A stretch of DNA of 27,712 nt from Anthoceros angustus (GCA_010909165.1 VJWM01000376.1:1-27712); one strand, 5' to 3'. Positions 1 to 11,030 are shown, numbered from the stretch's first letter. The notes: generated from the sequence alone by a model not told the origin. Made by a program: numbers and translations.

Positions 1-1620
1 TTATTTCCTCCAGTTCCGCTCTTCCTTGCTTGGCCTCCTCTTCGTCAAACGGCCTTCACCACCTCCTCCGCGACATCGAGCTGTGAGAGCCGCTTGATCC
101 AACCCGCTGGTCATCGACGTGGTCGCCTCGCAAGTCCACTTGTTGTGTGACGCCATCCCTCCGAGAACTTTCCTCCCCAAGGCACACCTCACCCGGTTGC
201 ATCCACCTCTGCTGGAGTCCCTTGAAAATCTCTTCCATGAGGAGGGTCCGCCTCGAGGTCACCCTAAACCCTCCGGAGTTGATTCATCCGCATCCAGTCG
301 AAATTGTCCTCGGATCGCGCCTCCTCTTCGCCACCTCCAACCGCCGCTTGGCTTTCATTTCAGAAGGCGCCTGCTGACCGTGACGCGCATCCGCCTCACC
401 TTTTCCCGATGCCCGCCTTCACCCCTCTTCCTCCTTTTGGTGGGAATTTCCTTCTCCTCCTCCCGTCGCCACCGACTCCCTATCCGATTTTTCCTCCTTG
501 GGCTCCTCCGCCTTCCATTTCACCTCCCTAACCGGCTTCCACATGTGGAGGAGGCTACAATCTCCACCGGCGGGGCTTAGCGTAAACATAAAGATGGACC
601 AAAATGGTGAGATTAGAGAGGCCGAGGCGAGGAAATCAAGTTCAACCTCTCTTCACACAACTTGTCAAGAGAATTCGCCTCAATCGATCTTCGCCCCTTG
701 ACCACTTCATGAAGGAAGCAGAAGTGGTCGACAAATAATCCCGCTTCTGTCATAGAAACATAGGAGCCATCCGCTGCACATCAATCAAATCAACCTCGTC
801 AACCACCCGTTGGGTTCGAATTACGCCTTTAACTCGCCGTGCTTCTTTTCTGGACGGCTCCATCACCAACCGCCCGCCTCCTCTTCGCCCATACACCCTT
901 CTAACCAGCTCCAGGTCCCAATCCTGCGCCGCTCTAAATCCTTTGGTTGTCTTGTGTGACGCGCACACTCGCACCCCAGTTCATGTAATTCCACCGCTCT
1001 TCCATGAAACCCACCAGCTCCTTCACCAGCCCCCACCGAACTTTCCAATGATCCATGTTCGGCCATTGGGCAAGCACAATTCGGTGGTGACCTTGGGCGC
1101 CATCCTCTCACCTTCCTGGTCTCGCCACAACCCAACGCCACCTGAATTTCCCGGAGGGCCGGGCCTGTGGTTCCTACCTCCTCACTTGAGCCACGTCTGT
1201 CACGCTTCCGCCGCTCCCGGCCCGCTGCGCCTCCGTTGTTTGAACGGGATCATCATTTCCTAGGGTTAAGTTTCCTGTGTTCCCCTACTCCCCTGCTCGA
1301 CCTCACGACCGCTTCCCACATCCCAATCCACAACCTCACACTCATTCACCCCGACCCCAACTTATAGACTCTAATTATTCCAAACTTCCTATCTCACATA
1401 TATAGACTTTTTAGGGAACATTCCGAGTCCATGGGCCAAGGAACACCAAATTCCGGACCATTTATTTTCTAACCTAGGCAATAAAACAAAAGAACTCCAT
1501 AGGCCAAGGACATTTTTACTATGAATATCCCCAACCACCGTCAATCGACTTATTTTCACACCACTCATACCAAAAAAAAACAAAAAAATTCACTTGTGGC
1601 ACATTTTAATGTGGGTTTTA
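1..1620 (-). mobile_element. Decayed repeat of family X (copy X1), LTR-like head and internal part
   Basis: This stretch reads on the minus strand as a degenerate retroelement-like repeat. Its first ~740 bases are the reverse complement of 4056-4930, and 840-1120 is the reverse complement of about 2010-2310. The part at 1390-1560 matches the plus-strand sequence at 7440-7620 when inverted; both carry 'tccttggcctat' followed by a TATA motif (minus-strand TATATATG at 1397-1404). The order on the minus strand is promoter-like segment first, then GC-rich, formerly coding-looking sequence full of stops. No reverse transcriptase or integrase motif is visible, so the class is not settled. An LTR element or non-autonomous derivative is the simplest reading. 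The small open frames here are chance products of C/T-rich sequence. Confidence 0.45.
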
Positions 1621-2009
1621 GACTAGATCGCTTTCAGGGCATCAAGAGGATGGAAGTGGGATATCTTCCCACACTTCCCTAGGTGGTGAGGGGTCCGCCT
1701 GCACGATGGAGTCCCAGATCCTTCCTCCTCCTCCGACCTGGCTATCCCTAGGGGTCGGGCCTCACCCAGCGCCTTTGCCCGCTCTGCTTCTAGTAGGGCC
1801 GCCAACCCTTTCCGGAGCGCCCGCTCTACCTCCCCATCCTTCAGGAGTTCGTAACCCATCTGCGACATCGCGAGTCGCGACGCTAGAGGAGGAAGGCGCT
1901 ACGAGCGGCGACGCGGTTGGCTGAGGAGGTAGGAACCCTGGAGACTGACCCCGCCAGGTAATTCGCGGCGAACTGTCGCTGATTTGAGGCGCAAGACCCG
2001 GGAGACTAC

Positions 2010-2345
2010 TGTGGAGGGATGGCGCCCAAGGTCGCAGCTGAGATTGTGCTTGCTCCATGGCCAAACATGGATCATTGGAAAGTTCGAGCTGGGGAATTGG
2101 TGAAGGAGCTGAAGCTTGGCTTCATGGAAGAACGTGGAATTACATGAACTTGGGACTGTGTGGAGTGTGCGCCACCAAGGACAAACAACAGGGTGGGAAT
2201 TAGAGCGGCCGCAGGATTGGGACCTGAATTAGGGAGGGTGTATGGGCGCAGTAGCGAGGAGGCAAAGCGTTTGGTGATGGAGCCGTCCGGAAAAGGAGCT
2301 CAAGGCAGCAGCCGCCATGGTTAAGGCGGCGACGAACCCAACGGC
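2010..2345 (+). mobile_element. Fragment of repeat family X (copy X2)
   Basis: This is a plus-strand copy of the segment found inverted at 840-1120. Shared landmarks are 'atggcgcccaaggt', 'catggatcattggaaagttc' near 2067, 'gtgtatgggcg' near 2240 and 'ttggtgatggagccgtcc' near 2272. It is too short and interrupted to encode anything recognisable. Confidence 0.5.
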
Positions 2346-2830
2346 CGACGCGGATTTAACAATGTCATAGCTTGATGGGTCTAACAATGCCTCGCTAAAA
2401 GGGTTTCTCCGCTGTGGTTTTGAAAAATCCCAACCCTATTTCACGGAACCGTTGGTTTGGTTTTTTGTTGGTTTTGTAGGTGTTCATCCATCGGCATTCT
2501 CCGCACCACTTCTCGAGTCATTTACACCGCTACGCCTTATACTCGTTCATGGCGATTTAGTTTGGTGTGATGAAGGGCTGACCTCATTGTTCCATAATTT
2601 CGCCATGTCCGTAGTTTCGCATTTGTGTGGTTTTGTATGTTTGTATATACCAGAGGGCCTAGGCGCGCGTGTGCGCCTAAACAACGCTTATGTGCAAACT
2701 TGTGCATGCAAAAAAAGAACGCGAAAAATGATCTTCTAATGGGGAAGCATGTCCTTTTGGCTCGAGGATGCCGAACTCCCGAGCAAAATAACAAGTAGCG
2801 TACATCGTGGAGGTTCACCTAGACCACTTT
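2346..2830. other. Stretch without recognisable genes
   Basis: No coding, RNA or repeat feature can be supported. The sequence is moderately T-rich around 2440-2520 and contains only short chance frames. Confidence 0.5.
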
Positions 2831-2934
2831 ATATACCTATCCTATGCCCTAATGCGCGTTTAAGAACACCCTATCCCTTTTATTCCTGACGGTGTTTGCC
2901 TCTTTCGTGACCTAGTACCGGGTTATCATCAAAC

Positions 2935-3200
2935 ATGCGGGGCCACTGGGTGAACAAGTGCATGCACCAAGGGGCCGGTGTGCATATTGACCACGGGCAA
3001 GGGACTGGGTGCACACGTGGGGCAAGGAGGGCGGCGCGCACCAGGAGCGCACCGAGGAGCCGGTGTGCGACTTGTGCGCGCACTGGAGCAATGCCTGGTG
3101 CCGCTGCACTGTGGCAGGATGCCCAGTGCGCTGCATCAGCGCTGCACCGGGCAAGGAGGCGCAAGTGTGCACACAAGTGCACGCACCAAGGTCAAGACCG
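2935..3200. repeat. GC-rich stretch with a recurring short motif
   Basis: A ~265-bp GC-rich island lies in an AT-rich surround and is built from variations on 'gcaccaagg/gggcaagg...ccggtgtgc' and 'gtgcgcac'. The short words recur in both orientations (for example 'gcaccgaggagccggtgtgc' and 'gcactggagcaatgcctggtgc'), so the strand can fold into several hairpins. All frames stay open by composition, so the overlapping ORFs are not evidence of genes. It may be part of a retroelement LTR, but no partner copy is in the window. Confidence 0.4.
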
Positions 3201-3240
3201 AGAGCATGAACCCAAATGGTTCATGCCTCCTAGTGCATTC

Positions 3241-4055
3241 TGACGGTTCATCCAAAGAAAAAAGAGCAAAACTTCTTAAAAATCCTAAAACATCTTAAAA
3301 ATTACAAAAATTCCAGTTTTTGAGGCAAGTGCAGCATTGGGCACAAGATTTGCTCTAAAATTTTGACAAATTTTGCATTTTGTATTTTTTGATATTTTTG
3401 TTTTAAAGGGTTCCTTTCGACGCTTTTCAACCTTTTTGTGCAGCACCCTAGTGTGGATATGTTCTTATCTTTATTTAACCTCATCTTTTTCTAGTAGTTA
3501 AAACTTTGAACTAGTAGTGAGAACCTTTTGCATCTTTTGAATCTTGAGGCGTTTGGCGTGGGCCCGACTCTAAGTCGGACCATGCCACTCTCATTCTCGC
3601 ACTAGGCGTGGATCAAGAGCATCGAGGCCAAAGAAGATATTATTGTCCCAATGTCTAAGGAACAAAGTCCTGTAAAATTCTCGGGCGAGTATAGTCATAG
3701 GATTGACTAGTATGAATGAAAGGTAGGTGCGCAAACAAGTTTGCGGACTGAATTGACAAGCCCTAAAAACTCTAAATGTTTGTATCGTCCAACACATGAT
3801 TGCGGATGTTGGAGCTGTTAGATGTCGCATAAGTTTCTTGTGTGCAATTCGGTTGAAAAAAGCGAGCGAGAATGGGACTTTAGGTTTGCCACGTGCTTGC
3901 AATCTCTCAAATAACGTGTATCAAAACAATTATTCAAAAGGTTGGGTAACATGTATATGAGAAATATCAAAAGCGATTATAGTGCGGATTTTCAAGTGCA
4001 AAAAGGGGTCCAAGTCAGTGTGCAAAAAGGGGTTTCGGGAGAAACCCTTCTAACA
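3241..4055. other. Stretch without recognisable genes
   Basis: AT-rich sequence. Only a short direct duplication of 'gtgcaaaaaggggt' near 3997-4033 stands out. The minus-strand frame at 3591-3902 has no recognisable motif and no promoter or leader was seen for it. Confidence 0.4.
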
Positions 4056-4930
4056 GAGCATTGTTGTCAGCCGATGGTTCCTATGTTTCCGCAGACAAGA
4101 AGCGAGGATTATTTGTCCGACCACTTGCTGCTATTCCTCCATGAAGTGGTCAAGGGGCGATTGGGGATGAATCCTCTTGACAAGTTGTGTGAAGAGAGGT
4201 TGAAATTTCTCCTCGACCTCTCTAATTTCACCATTTGGTCCATCTTATGTGCATGCTAACGCGGAGGTGGAAATTGTGGCCTCCCTTCATGTGGAAGCCG
4301 GTTAGGGAGGTGAAATGGAAGGCGGAGGAGCCCAAGGAGGAAATCGAGGAAAATCGGATAGCTGGGAGTCCGTGGCGGCAGGCGATTCGAGAGAAGGAAA
4401 TTTCTACCGGCAAAGAGGAAGACCGGGGTGGAAGGCAGCCTCGTGAAAAGGTGAAAGCGGGCCACGCGTCACCAGCAGGCGCGCTAAAATGAAATAAGGC
4501 CAAGATTGAGGTGGCGGAAGAGAGGCGCGATCCAGGAGGACAATTTTTGCGACTGGATGCGGATGATGAATCAACCCGGAGGGTTTAGGGTGACCTCGTG
4601 GCGGACCTCCTCGATGGGAAGAGATTTTCAAGGGGACTCCACTGCAACAGAGGTGGATGCAACCAATTGGTGAGGGTGCGCACCTTGCCGGGAAGGAAAG
4701 TTCTCGATGAGGATGGCGTCTCAGGGCCGCCACAAAGTGGGATTTGCAGTGAGCCGACCACATCGATGATCCGCCCAAGCGATTTGTTGGATCAAGCGGC
4801 TTTAGCTCTCACCGCAGCAAGGGCGACGGAGGAAGTGGTGAAGGCCAGTTTGACGAAGAGGAGGCCAAGCGCAAGCAACCGGAGGAAGACAAGCGGTCCT
4901 AGAGGAAATAAGGGCCAAGATCTGTGAAGA
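4056..4930 (+). mobile_element. Decayed repeat of family X (copy X3)
   Basis: This is the plus-strand counterpart of the inverted copy at 1-740. Shared stretches include 'atggttcctatgtttc', 'catgaagtggtcaaggggcga', 'cttgacaagttgtgtgaagag', 'tgaaatggaaggcggaggagccca', 'agggtttagggtgacctcg' and 'gacgaagaggaggccaagc'. Both copies have stops and indels in all frames, so coding capacity is lost. Where X1 continues with promoter-like sequence, X3 instead starts abruptly, so it is 5' truncated. It runs into an unrelated-looking ORF at 5329. Confidence 0.5.
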
Positions 4931-5328
4931 TTTGTGTGGCCTGTGAGAAGTTGCAGCGACGAGTACAGGAAGCGCCATGGCTCAAATTAAGGATGCCCAC
5001 GAGACGAACCAGGAGATGCAGGGGAGTTGTTATGAGCCCAGAGCAGGAGGCGGCCTCGTGGAGAAGGCCCATGAAGTCGCGAGTGGTATAAACGGAGCGG
5101 ATGAGGCACGTGGTCGAGCCGTAAAGGACAAAGGGAAGGGAAGCGAGGGTGACCACGACGGTAGTGGAAGGAACTAACGAAGGAAGCAAGAACCGAGGTA
5201 GTCAAACACCTACCGTGGTTGCCGAAGTGATCGTGGAGTCCACTACCGCAGTGGAAGTCGCACCGACATTGGCGCGCCAACTCGGGCGGCCATGAGCGGA
5301 GCAGACGCGACGCTGCACCCGCGAGGAC

Positions 5329-5649
5329 ATGGACCAGGCAACCAGGTGTAGCCTACGGGAGGAGGGGGTAAGCACCTCAGCTACAGCAGGAGGTCCCATT
5401 ATGTTGCGGCACATGGATGAGGAAACTTATGTTCCTGGTCTATATGTGAATGGGGAACGCGTGCTTAACTTCACTGTCCATGTGCGTGTGGAAATAGGAG
5501 GGATCAGGGCCTACCTACTGCAAGTGAGGACTCGAAGTGCATACTTCTACCACTGCGCCCGAGTGTGGGGGTTGGCCCCCTATTATGCGGAGGCGACTTT
5601 GGAGGAGTTAAGTGAGGAGGTCCAGGCTTGGGTGGACGAGGAACCGTAA
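5329..5649 (+). CDS. Unrecognised 106-aa open reading frame
   Basis: An ATG-started frame that ends in two consecutive stop codons. The C-terminal two thirds, from a second methionine near residue 25, look protein-like. It contains 'YVPGLYVNGERVLNF', several aromatic residues and an acidic C-terminus with 'EELSEEVQAWVDEE'. I recognise no family. It follows repeat X3 and precedes repeat Y1, so it is more likely a remnant of a transposon-encoded protein than a host gene. No TATA box or splice structure was seen. Confidence 0.3.
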   Translation: MDQATRCSLREEGVSTSATAGGPIMLRHMDEETYVPGLYVNGERVLNFTVHVRVEIGGIRAYLLQVRTRSAYFYHCARVWGLAPYYAEATLEELSEEVQAWVDEEP

Positions 5650-6893
5650 TAATCCTCAAGAATACAAGCTAAGACGCTAAGCTCCAGGCAGGTACACCTC
5701 AAATTAGGACGCCCAAGAAGGATGTGAGGTGGAAGTATTGTGGGAAAACCTGGCTGACTGGGCCGGCAAGGAGAGCTCTGGCGTGGAGGACAAGGCGGTG
5801 GCCAAGTCGAGGGAGGGCGCGCAGATAGCGAGGGGCGGATAGGTGATAGCATCCAAGGATAGATTTGGTTAGGATGTCGACTAGACCTAGGAACAAGTGT
5901 GCCCCTTCGATAACCATCGAGGACCTAAAATCATGCCTGTATAAGAGGGGCGGATTATGCCTCCCAGCAGAGACGTTGAGATCCCCACGCCTGTGGCTGG
6001 TTGGAGACGCCCAATAGGAGGTGGTGTAGACGCCCTAGGAATGGTCGAGAGCTTGCTCCGGGAGGAGGAAGGGCGATCGGGGCCTTGGCCGACAAAGGGA
6101 AGGAACTAAGGGATTGGGCGGGTCCGAGCGCTCGTAACGCCGTGACGCCTGGGCTCCTTCTCGCTTCTTTCCTCGTTGTTTCAATTGAGGTCCGTGTGGA
6201 GTGAGTGGATGCCTGAAGGGCGAATCGAGAGAGAGGGAGAGAAGGAGTGAGAGCAGATCGGGGAGAGATTAAATAGTCAGATGGCGCGAGGTGCTGAATC
6301 GTGAGTAGGGAAGGAAGAGAAAAACGCGTGGAGAGGTCATGGTCGAAATTGTTGTGTAAGGATCGAATTGAGTGCCGTCTCAAGGAAGTGCACGGGGAAC
6401 GTTGTTTCGGAGGAAATAAGGTGGTGTGGCGCCTCGTGTGTGTGTGTGCATGTGTGGATTGAAGGTAGAGGCCTAGGAATCCCGGTCGAATCCGCGGCTG
6501 GGGTAGAATATCACCCAGACTACGGGTGGAGACAACCCCGTATCGGAAAATCCGTGGCGCCGAATCAGTCGCTAGGGTTTGGTGGGACCCACCTCGGCGT
6601 TCGTTCCACTACCCGGTAGTGGTGCGGCTACCGCGGTAGTAGAACGGGAGACGAGGTTGGGGAGTTAGATCCGTGGTAGTTGGACAAGACGGGAGGTAGT
6701 AGTAGTTGAGTAGATAGGTGTGAGGTGGTAGCAGGTAAGACCTGACTTAGCTAGGCGAAGGTCGGTAGTGATAGAAGATAGCGTCTCTTGGCACAAAACA
6801 TTCCCTTGGGAGCGAATCCCAGGACTACAACGACAATGAGGGTGAATGTGGACCTCACTGTATCTCATGATACGAGATTCCACTCCACATGAA
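5650..6893 (+). repeat. LTR-like direct repeat Y, copy 1
   Basis: About 1.2 kb that is repeated in direct orientation at 7830-8945. The best-conserved parts are 'gagatccccacg...ctgtgg.tggttggagac', 'ggtcgagagcttgctccg', 'tagttggacaag.cgggaggtagtagtagttgagtagatagg' and the end 'cttgggagcgaatcc...ttccactccaca'. A TATA box (TATAAGAG, 5940-5947) sits in the same place as TATAAAGG in the second copy, as expected for an LTR promoter. The 3' edge, where the two copies diverge, is close to 6893. No tRNA primer-binding site was found next to it, and the divergence is large, so an old LTR pair is an inference. Confidence 0.5.
5940..5947 (+). promoter_or_regulatory. TATA box in repeat Y copy 1
   Basis: TATAAGAG, aligned with TATAAAGG at 8147-8154 in the second copy of the repeat. 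Conservation of the box in otherwise diverged copies supports a former transposon promoter. Confidence 0.4.
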
Positions 6894-6935
6894 CTCGGGC
6901 GGATGAAGCTCAGCGCCAACATTGAATCGTTCGGA

Positions 6936-7200
6936 TCACTCAGGTAACGGTAACTTGGCTGCTCTCTCCAGCTTGATTCGGAGATCCTCGCTATGTTCCG
7001 GAGATACTGGAGCTGTTTTTGGGGCACACACATCCACCACCCGATGCCTCACGCCCAGAGCAATCTCACCACGCCTGTGGAGTATCCGTCCGCCGGCGCT
7101 CGCTCTCGCAGACGATCGCTTGCCTCCAATACCTTAGCAGCAGGAAGATCGCGATTGCCAGGGTGCACAAATTCACGGCAAGCACGATTGTCCCCACCAT
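6936..7200 (-). CDS. Small single-pass membrane protein, one frameshift
   Basis: From the ATG at 7200 the minus strand encodes a hydrophobic N-terminus (about residues 1-23, including 'LAIAIFLLLRYW') and then a basic stretch 'ESERRR'. This is the layout of an N-terminal signal-anchor protein. The ATG frame stops at 7066. One base of frame change near 7075-7085 opens a continuation that runs to a TGA at 6936 ('VRHRVVDVCAPKTAPV', then 'EDLRIKLERAAKLPLPE'). The span is 265 bp, that is 88 codons plus one base, so one extra base accounts for the break; the expected product is ~87 aa. A minus-strand TATATAAA lies ~100 bp upstream. No RING or other domain is visible. It is flanked on both sides by Y repeats. 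It could also be a two-exon gene using a GTGAGA donor near 7068. The family is unknown. Confidence 0.4.
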
Positions 7201-7296
7201 CTCCACAGTCTTGCCAAACAACTCCTGTTACTACATTAACCAGCGACGTGGTTAAGGGGGTGTGTCAAACCCTCTAGGGTTGACCCGCGAGGCTTG

Positions 7297-7304
7297 TTTA
7301 TATA
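7297..7304 (-). promoter_or_regulatory. TATA box for the 7.0-7.2 kb minus-strand gene
   Basis: TATATAAA on the minus strand, ~97 bp upstream of the ATG at 7200. This leaves a ~70-nt leader if transcription starts ~30 bp downstream. The quasi-palindrome 'tcaaaccctctagggttga' at 7265-7283 lies at the expected start and contains AACCCTA, a plant telo-box core, on the minus strand. Confidence 0.4.
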
Positions 7305-7439
7305 ACCACGGCCACAGGTTAATTGTTCAGGGTTTGTCTACCGAAAGGTCTGTAAACGATCTGGTATTTGGAAACTCCTTGTTGGATTGTGTCTTTGGGT
7401 GATTTTTTGCTTTTTTTGCTAAGTTTGGTGTCAAGAAGA

Positions 7440-7700
7440 GCTAGGTTGTCAGTAGGAAGGAATATTTATACTAGAAAGTGTCCTTGGCCTATGAGTTTTG
7501 GGTTGTTTTCTGGGTTGGATAATAATCGGTCCTTGGACTATGAACTTGGTACTCCTTGGCCTTCGGTCTTGGAATATTTAATAAAAAGCCTATATAAGGG
7601 AAAGGGGGTCCTCATATTTAGCAGAGGAAATCAAGTCCATAGGCTAGTTGTTGAACCAGCTAGGGCGGTAGTTGAAATTAGTGTGTGGTCATTGACCGGG
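7440..7700 (+). mobile_element. Promoter-like segment of repeat family X (copy X4)
   Basis: Matches the inverted 1390-1560 segment: 'tccttggcctatg', 'ggtccttgg', 'ctccttggcc...ctcggaat' and the TATA region 'aaaaagcctatataaggg' (TATATAAG at 7591-7598). It is probably the 5' end of an X element inserted between the two Y copies. The 206-aa frame overlapping it starts at a TTG and shows no domain, so it is not called. Confidence 0.4.
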
Positions 7701-7829
7701 GTGTGTGGTGGCTATGTTCCGAAGGCGGTAGAGGAACTGGAAGGGCGGTCGCTGGAGGAAGAAGTGGTAGCGGAAGCCGGTTGGCGGTCGTGGAAGAGGA
7801 AGAGTTCCAGGGGGAATATAACCCTAAGG

Positions 7830-8945
7830 GAACTCGGAAAGGCTAAGGGCGCAGGTAGCAGTGGAAGCGAGGCGGAGATTTTATGGGAGGATACCAGACC
7901 AGCGACGAGGAAGAAGGGCCCATGGATTCGGCAGCACAGGACGAAGGGCCAGGCGACCAGATCGGAGGAGGGCGTGGAGATAACGTAGGCAAGGAGTAGT
8001 GGCATCCTAGGAATAGAACTTTGGATAGGATTAGGTAGGATGCCATCTTGGACCTAAGGCCGTCCGAAATTGTAGGGGCGTCTCTTCGCGTTCAGCCGGT
8101 TTTAGGACCTATTAACTCTGGCGGGCTATGACGCCCCCATCCGTTGTATAAAGGGGCTTGGTTGTGCCCCTCGCATCAGATAATTCCTGGTTGAGATCCC
8201 CACGCTGCCTGTGGTTGGTTGGAGACGGCGGATCGACGGAGGCGGTGTGCGCGAGACGCTCCTAGGGGTGGTCGAGAGCTTGCTCCGCAACCGGTGAGGG
8301 AAGGGTGATAGAGCGTTGCTCGCTAACAATGGAGGAGGAAATTGAGGGATTGGCGCAGGGCGGGTCTGGAGCGTGCTGTCGGTGGAAGTGTGCACAAGAG
8401 GAAATAGAGCTCCATTGGGGGAATCGTGTGAGTGTGGTGCCCTTTGTGTCTGTGTGAAAGCGGGTGTGAGGGATCCGAGGGACTTTGGTCCCTAGAAATC
8501 GGTGTGTGCATGGAGTGTGGAGTGCAAAATAAAGTCTGATCTGTGAGCAGTGGTAGCCCTTCGTGGTAGGAATCCGCGGCACCGCGCGCCAGAAATAAGT
8601 TGCTAGGGTTTGGCGTAGGACCCACCCCGGTTGCCGTAGCAACTACCCGGTAGTGATGAGAGCCACCGTGGTAGTAGGTGGGGAACGGGAGTTGTGGAAT
8701 AAGATCTGTGGTCGGGAAATAAGATCTGTGGTAGTTGGACAAGTTGGGAGGTAGTAGTAGTTGAGTAGATAGGTAAGAGGAGTGATAGCAGGTAAGTCCT
8801 GACTTAGGCGAAGGTCAGTAGCGATAGAAGTTAGTGTTCCTTGGCACAAACCATTCCCTTGGGAGCGAATCCTAGGCCTACAACGACGTTGAGGGTGAAT
8901 GTAGACCTCATGGTGTCTCTAGACAAAAGTTTCCACTCCACAAGG
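7830..8945 (+). repeat. LTR-like direct repeat Y, copy 2
   Basis: Second copy of the repeat at 5650-6893. It has a TATA box (TATAAAGG, 8147-8154) and the same 3' end 'ttccactccaca', after which the two copies diverge. It contains a local duplication 'aataagatctgtggt' at ~8698-8731. The two copies bracket only ~0.9 kb, holding a membrane-protein gene and an X fragment rather than gag-pol. If they are LTRs, the element is internally deleted or re-filled. Confidence 0.5.
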
Positions 8946-9532
8946 TCACTTAGAGGATGAACACTTTTGTACATAAGACATTCTCTTGATCTTATTAACT
9001 ACTACTTATTTTACATATCAAGTTTGTTCTTGTCTGCTCTTCCTAGTAACTCTAGAAGATTGACACACGAGGGAGGTCGGCATGCTCGAATACTGGGATG
9101 ATTTTCAAATTTTTCCAAACCACCAAGGGGATGGTACCTAATTTTCATATCCGTGATATGTTCCTAAACCCCATCACATGTACTAACGCTTGCGTTTCTA
9201 CAATTGACACCGCTCTGTTTATTGTTGATGAGCATTGTGCAAAGGTGTTATGCCCTTTGCCATCATGGTGGGCCATTCTTTGCGGATGAAAGAAAAGAGG
9301 ATGAAAGAGGTGGTCAATTTTCAACTCCTATGTCATTGGGCTATGGTGTACAAGGTTGAGGCTCATGTTTTGTTTAAGGCTAGCCCCAGTATCATTTGGC
9401 AGCAGATGCTTCTTTCTAGGGAAGCTTCGTAGGCATGCTAGCCTATGCCAGTTTAACTTAAGATTCCCAAGGGTCCATTTCCCTGAAATGAGCCCTAGAT
9501 GGTTTTAGGATTCTTTTCTTATGTAAAAGGTT
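8946..9532. other. Stretch without recognisable genes
   Basis: AT-rich sequence after repeat Y. Short frames at 9098-9289 and 9235-9432 overlap and show no motif I recognise, so neither is called. Confidence 0.4.
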
Positions 9533-9637
9533 TTTGAATATTTGAGAAAAATTAAGAGCAACAGCCCCAAGTGAGCCCATTTGATATAGTGGCTCATTTT
9601 GATATGTTCACAACTATTAGTGTCAAAGAATCTCTGT

Positions 9638-9656
9638 AGAAGAAGAAGAAGAAGAA
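9638..9656 (+). repeat. (AGA)n microsatellite
   Basis: Six uninterrupted AGA/GAA triplets in a segment that is present in block A but absent from copy B, next to an inversion breakpoint. Confidence 0.8.
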
Positions 9657-10785
9657 TTTTATTTTAGTCCACTAAGGACGGATTTCCGTCATGGGAGTGA
9701 AATATGATAACTACATAGATTGCGGTAAACTGGTCTGGATGAATGTAAAGGTAAAATTCAAACAAGACAAATAATCTTCAATCAATCAACAATGTCAATG
9801 AAATTGCGTGAAAGAGGGCCAAACACCACCAATTCATCCCCACGAAAGAAAGCCACTTGACCTGCAGCACGAGATGCTCTGAAAGTAGGTAACTTCAAAA
9901 AACCCTTATCAACGGAACCACAAGAAATGAGAAGACCAACTAGGAGGTTCCACACGCACCAAAAACCATCAACACACCTCTCCCTTTCTTTAATCCCAAA
10001 TTCCCCAGCCCACTCATATTGAGTCTCTAATTCTCTTTTTTTCCTTTTTCTCTCAAATTTTTGATGTATGAAATTCTAGAAAATATGCCCCTTGTTGCAG
10101 CTTTTTGAGGTCTATTTTGTGATGCTAGTTTTACATAGATTTTGTCATAAATTATACATCACCCTCTAAGAATCCTTAGCCTTCTTTAACATTTCATCGG
10201 GTTTACCAAACAGACCGTGGTTCGCAAAGTTACGATCCTGGGCTCTCCCGCCATCTACGTCCCACATCCTAGCCCGGCTGTAGTGGAGGCGCCCGTTTTT
10301 TGAGGTGGTGCACGAGGAGTTTAGCATGCGCTAGGAGTTCCTTTTTGTTCACGCAGAAAGCCCATTTGTCGAATATCGAGATTTCTTGATTCATTGTCCC
10401 CCACCTCTATATAAGTTTCTCCGTCTCCAGGTTCTCTCCTCCCCCTTCTCCATACTTCTATTATACAGATGATAGTGATACTAGGGTGAGTCAGTACTAC
10501 TAGAGGCATTTCCCTATGCTGCATAGGGCACGCTAGTTTTCCAAGTGCGTGTAATAAACTTCATGCATCTATCTGCTGCGGAGCGGCCATCTAGTTCTAG
10601 TTGTTGCGCCAGTGAGATAGGCTGTTTGAGAAACTTTGTGAATACCCGTAACCCATTTTTTAATTGGCAAGGTAGATGGCCTTTGTTTTGAGTTCAAAGT
10701 TTTTGTCTCCATTTGCTCCATTGTGTTACTAAGTATAGAATGCAAAAAAGTGGATGGAGAAAACCAAGAGGAAAAGGCATGGTGG

Positions 10786-11030
10786 GAAAGAAACTCCTAC
10801 TCCTATAAGCTAGAGGTCCATGTGGTCGTTCCTCGAGCCTTCTGGCTTGGAAAGGATCCTAGTAGGGAGCGCATATTGATTATGACTTTTCATTCTATGT
10901 ATGATCGCCTCCAGGTTATGAAGGCTACGTCTATGTTACGGATAACTCAGTTATATATCAATGAGGATCTTACACCATTGCAATGGAAGACTAAGAAGGA
11001 GACTTGTACATTCATAGGCCATGGTTCCTA
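10786..11030 (+). pseudogene. LINE ORF1-like (transposase_22-like) C-terminal fragment
   Basis: The frame contains 'VPRAFWLGKDPSRERILI', then 'MTFHSMYDRLQVMK' and 'YINEDLTPLQWKTKK'. This order resembles the C-terminal domain of LINE ORF1-type proteins: an R-A-x-x-L-G motif, a 'RPIIVKF'-like strand, and I-x-I-N-E-D-L-T-P followed by a basic run. That family comparison is from memory. Only ~80 residues remain, with no zinc knuckle or reverse transcriptase alongside, so it is a dead fragment. The downstream part from 10816 is missing from the second copy of the block, where an inversion ends. Confidence 0.4.

Noticed and set aside
119-580. A 153-codon frame rich in Pro, Arg and Leu
   Set aside because: It lies antisense to the decayed X element, in C/T-rich sequence where open frames are expected by composition.
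2935-3298. Several overlapping ~100-codon frames on both strands
   Set aside because: The GC-rich word repeat lacks stop codons on both strands; three frames being open together argues against coding.
7368-7988. A 206-codon plus-strand frame, the longest after CPN20
   Set aside because: It starts at TTG, covers the X4 promoter-like segment and part of repeat Y, and shows no domain. Both parts are repeat sequence seen elsewhere with broken frames.
5650-8945. A complete LTR retrotransposon bounded by the Y copies
   Set aside because: No primer-binding site, polypurine tract or gag-pol was found in the ~0.9 kb between the copies, so only LTR-like repeats are claimed.
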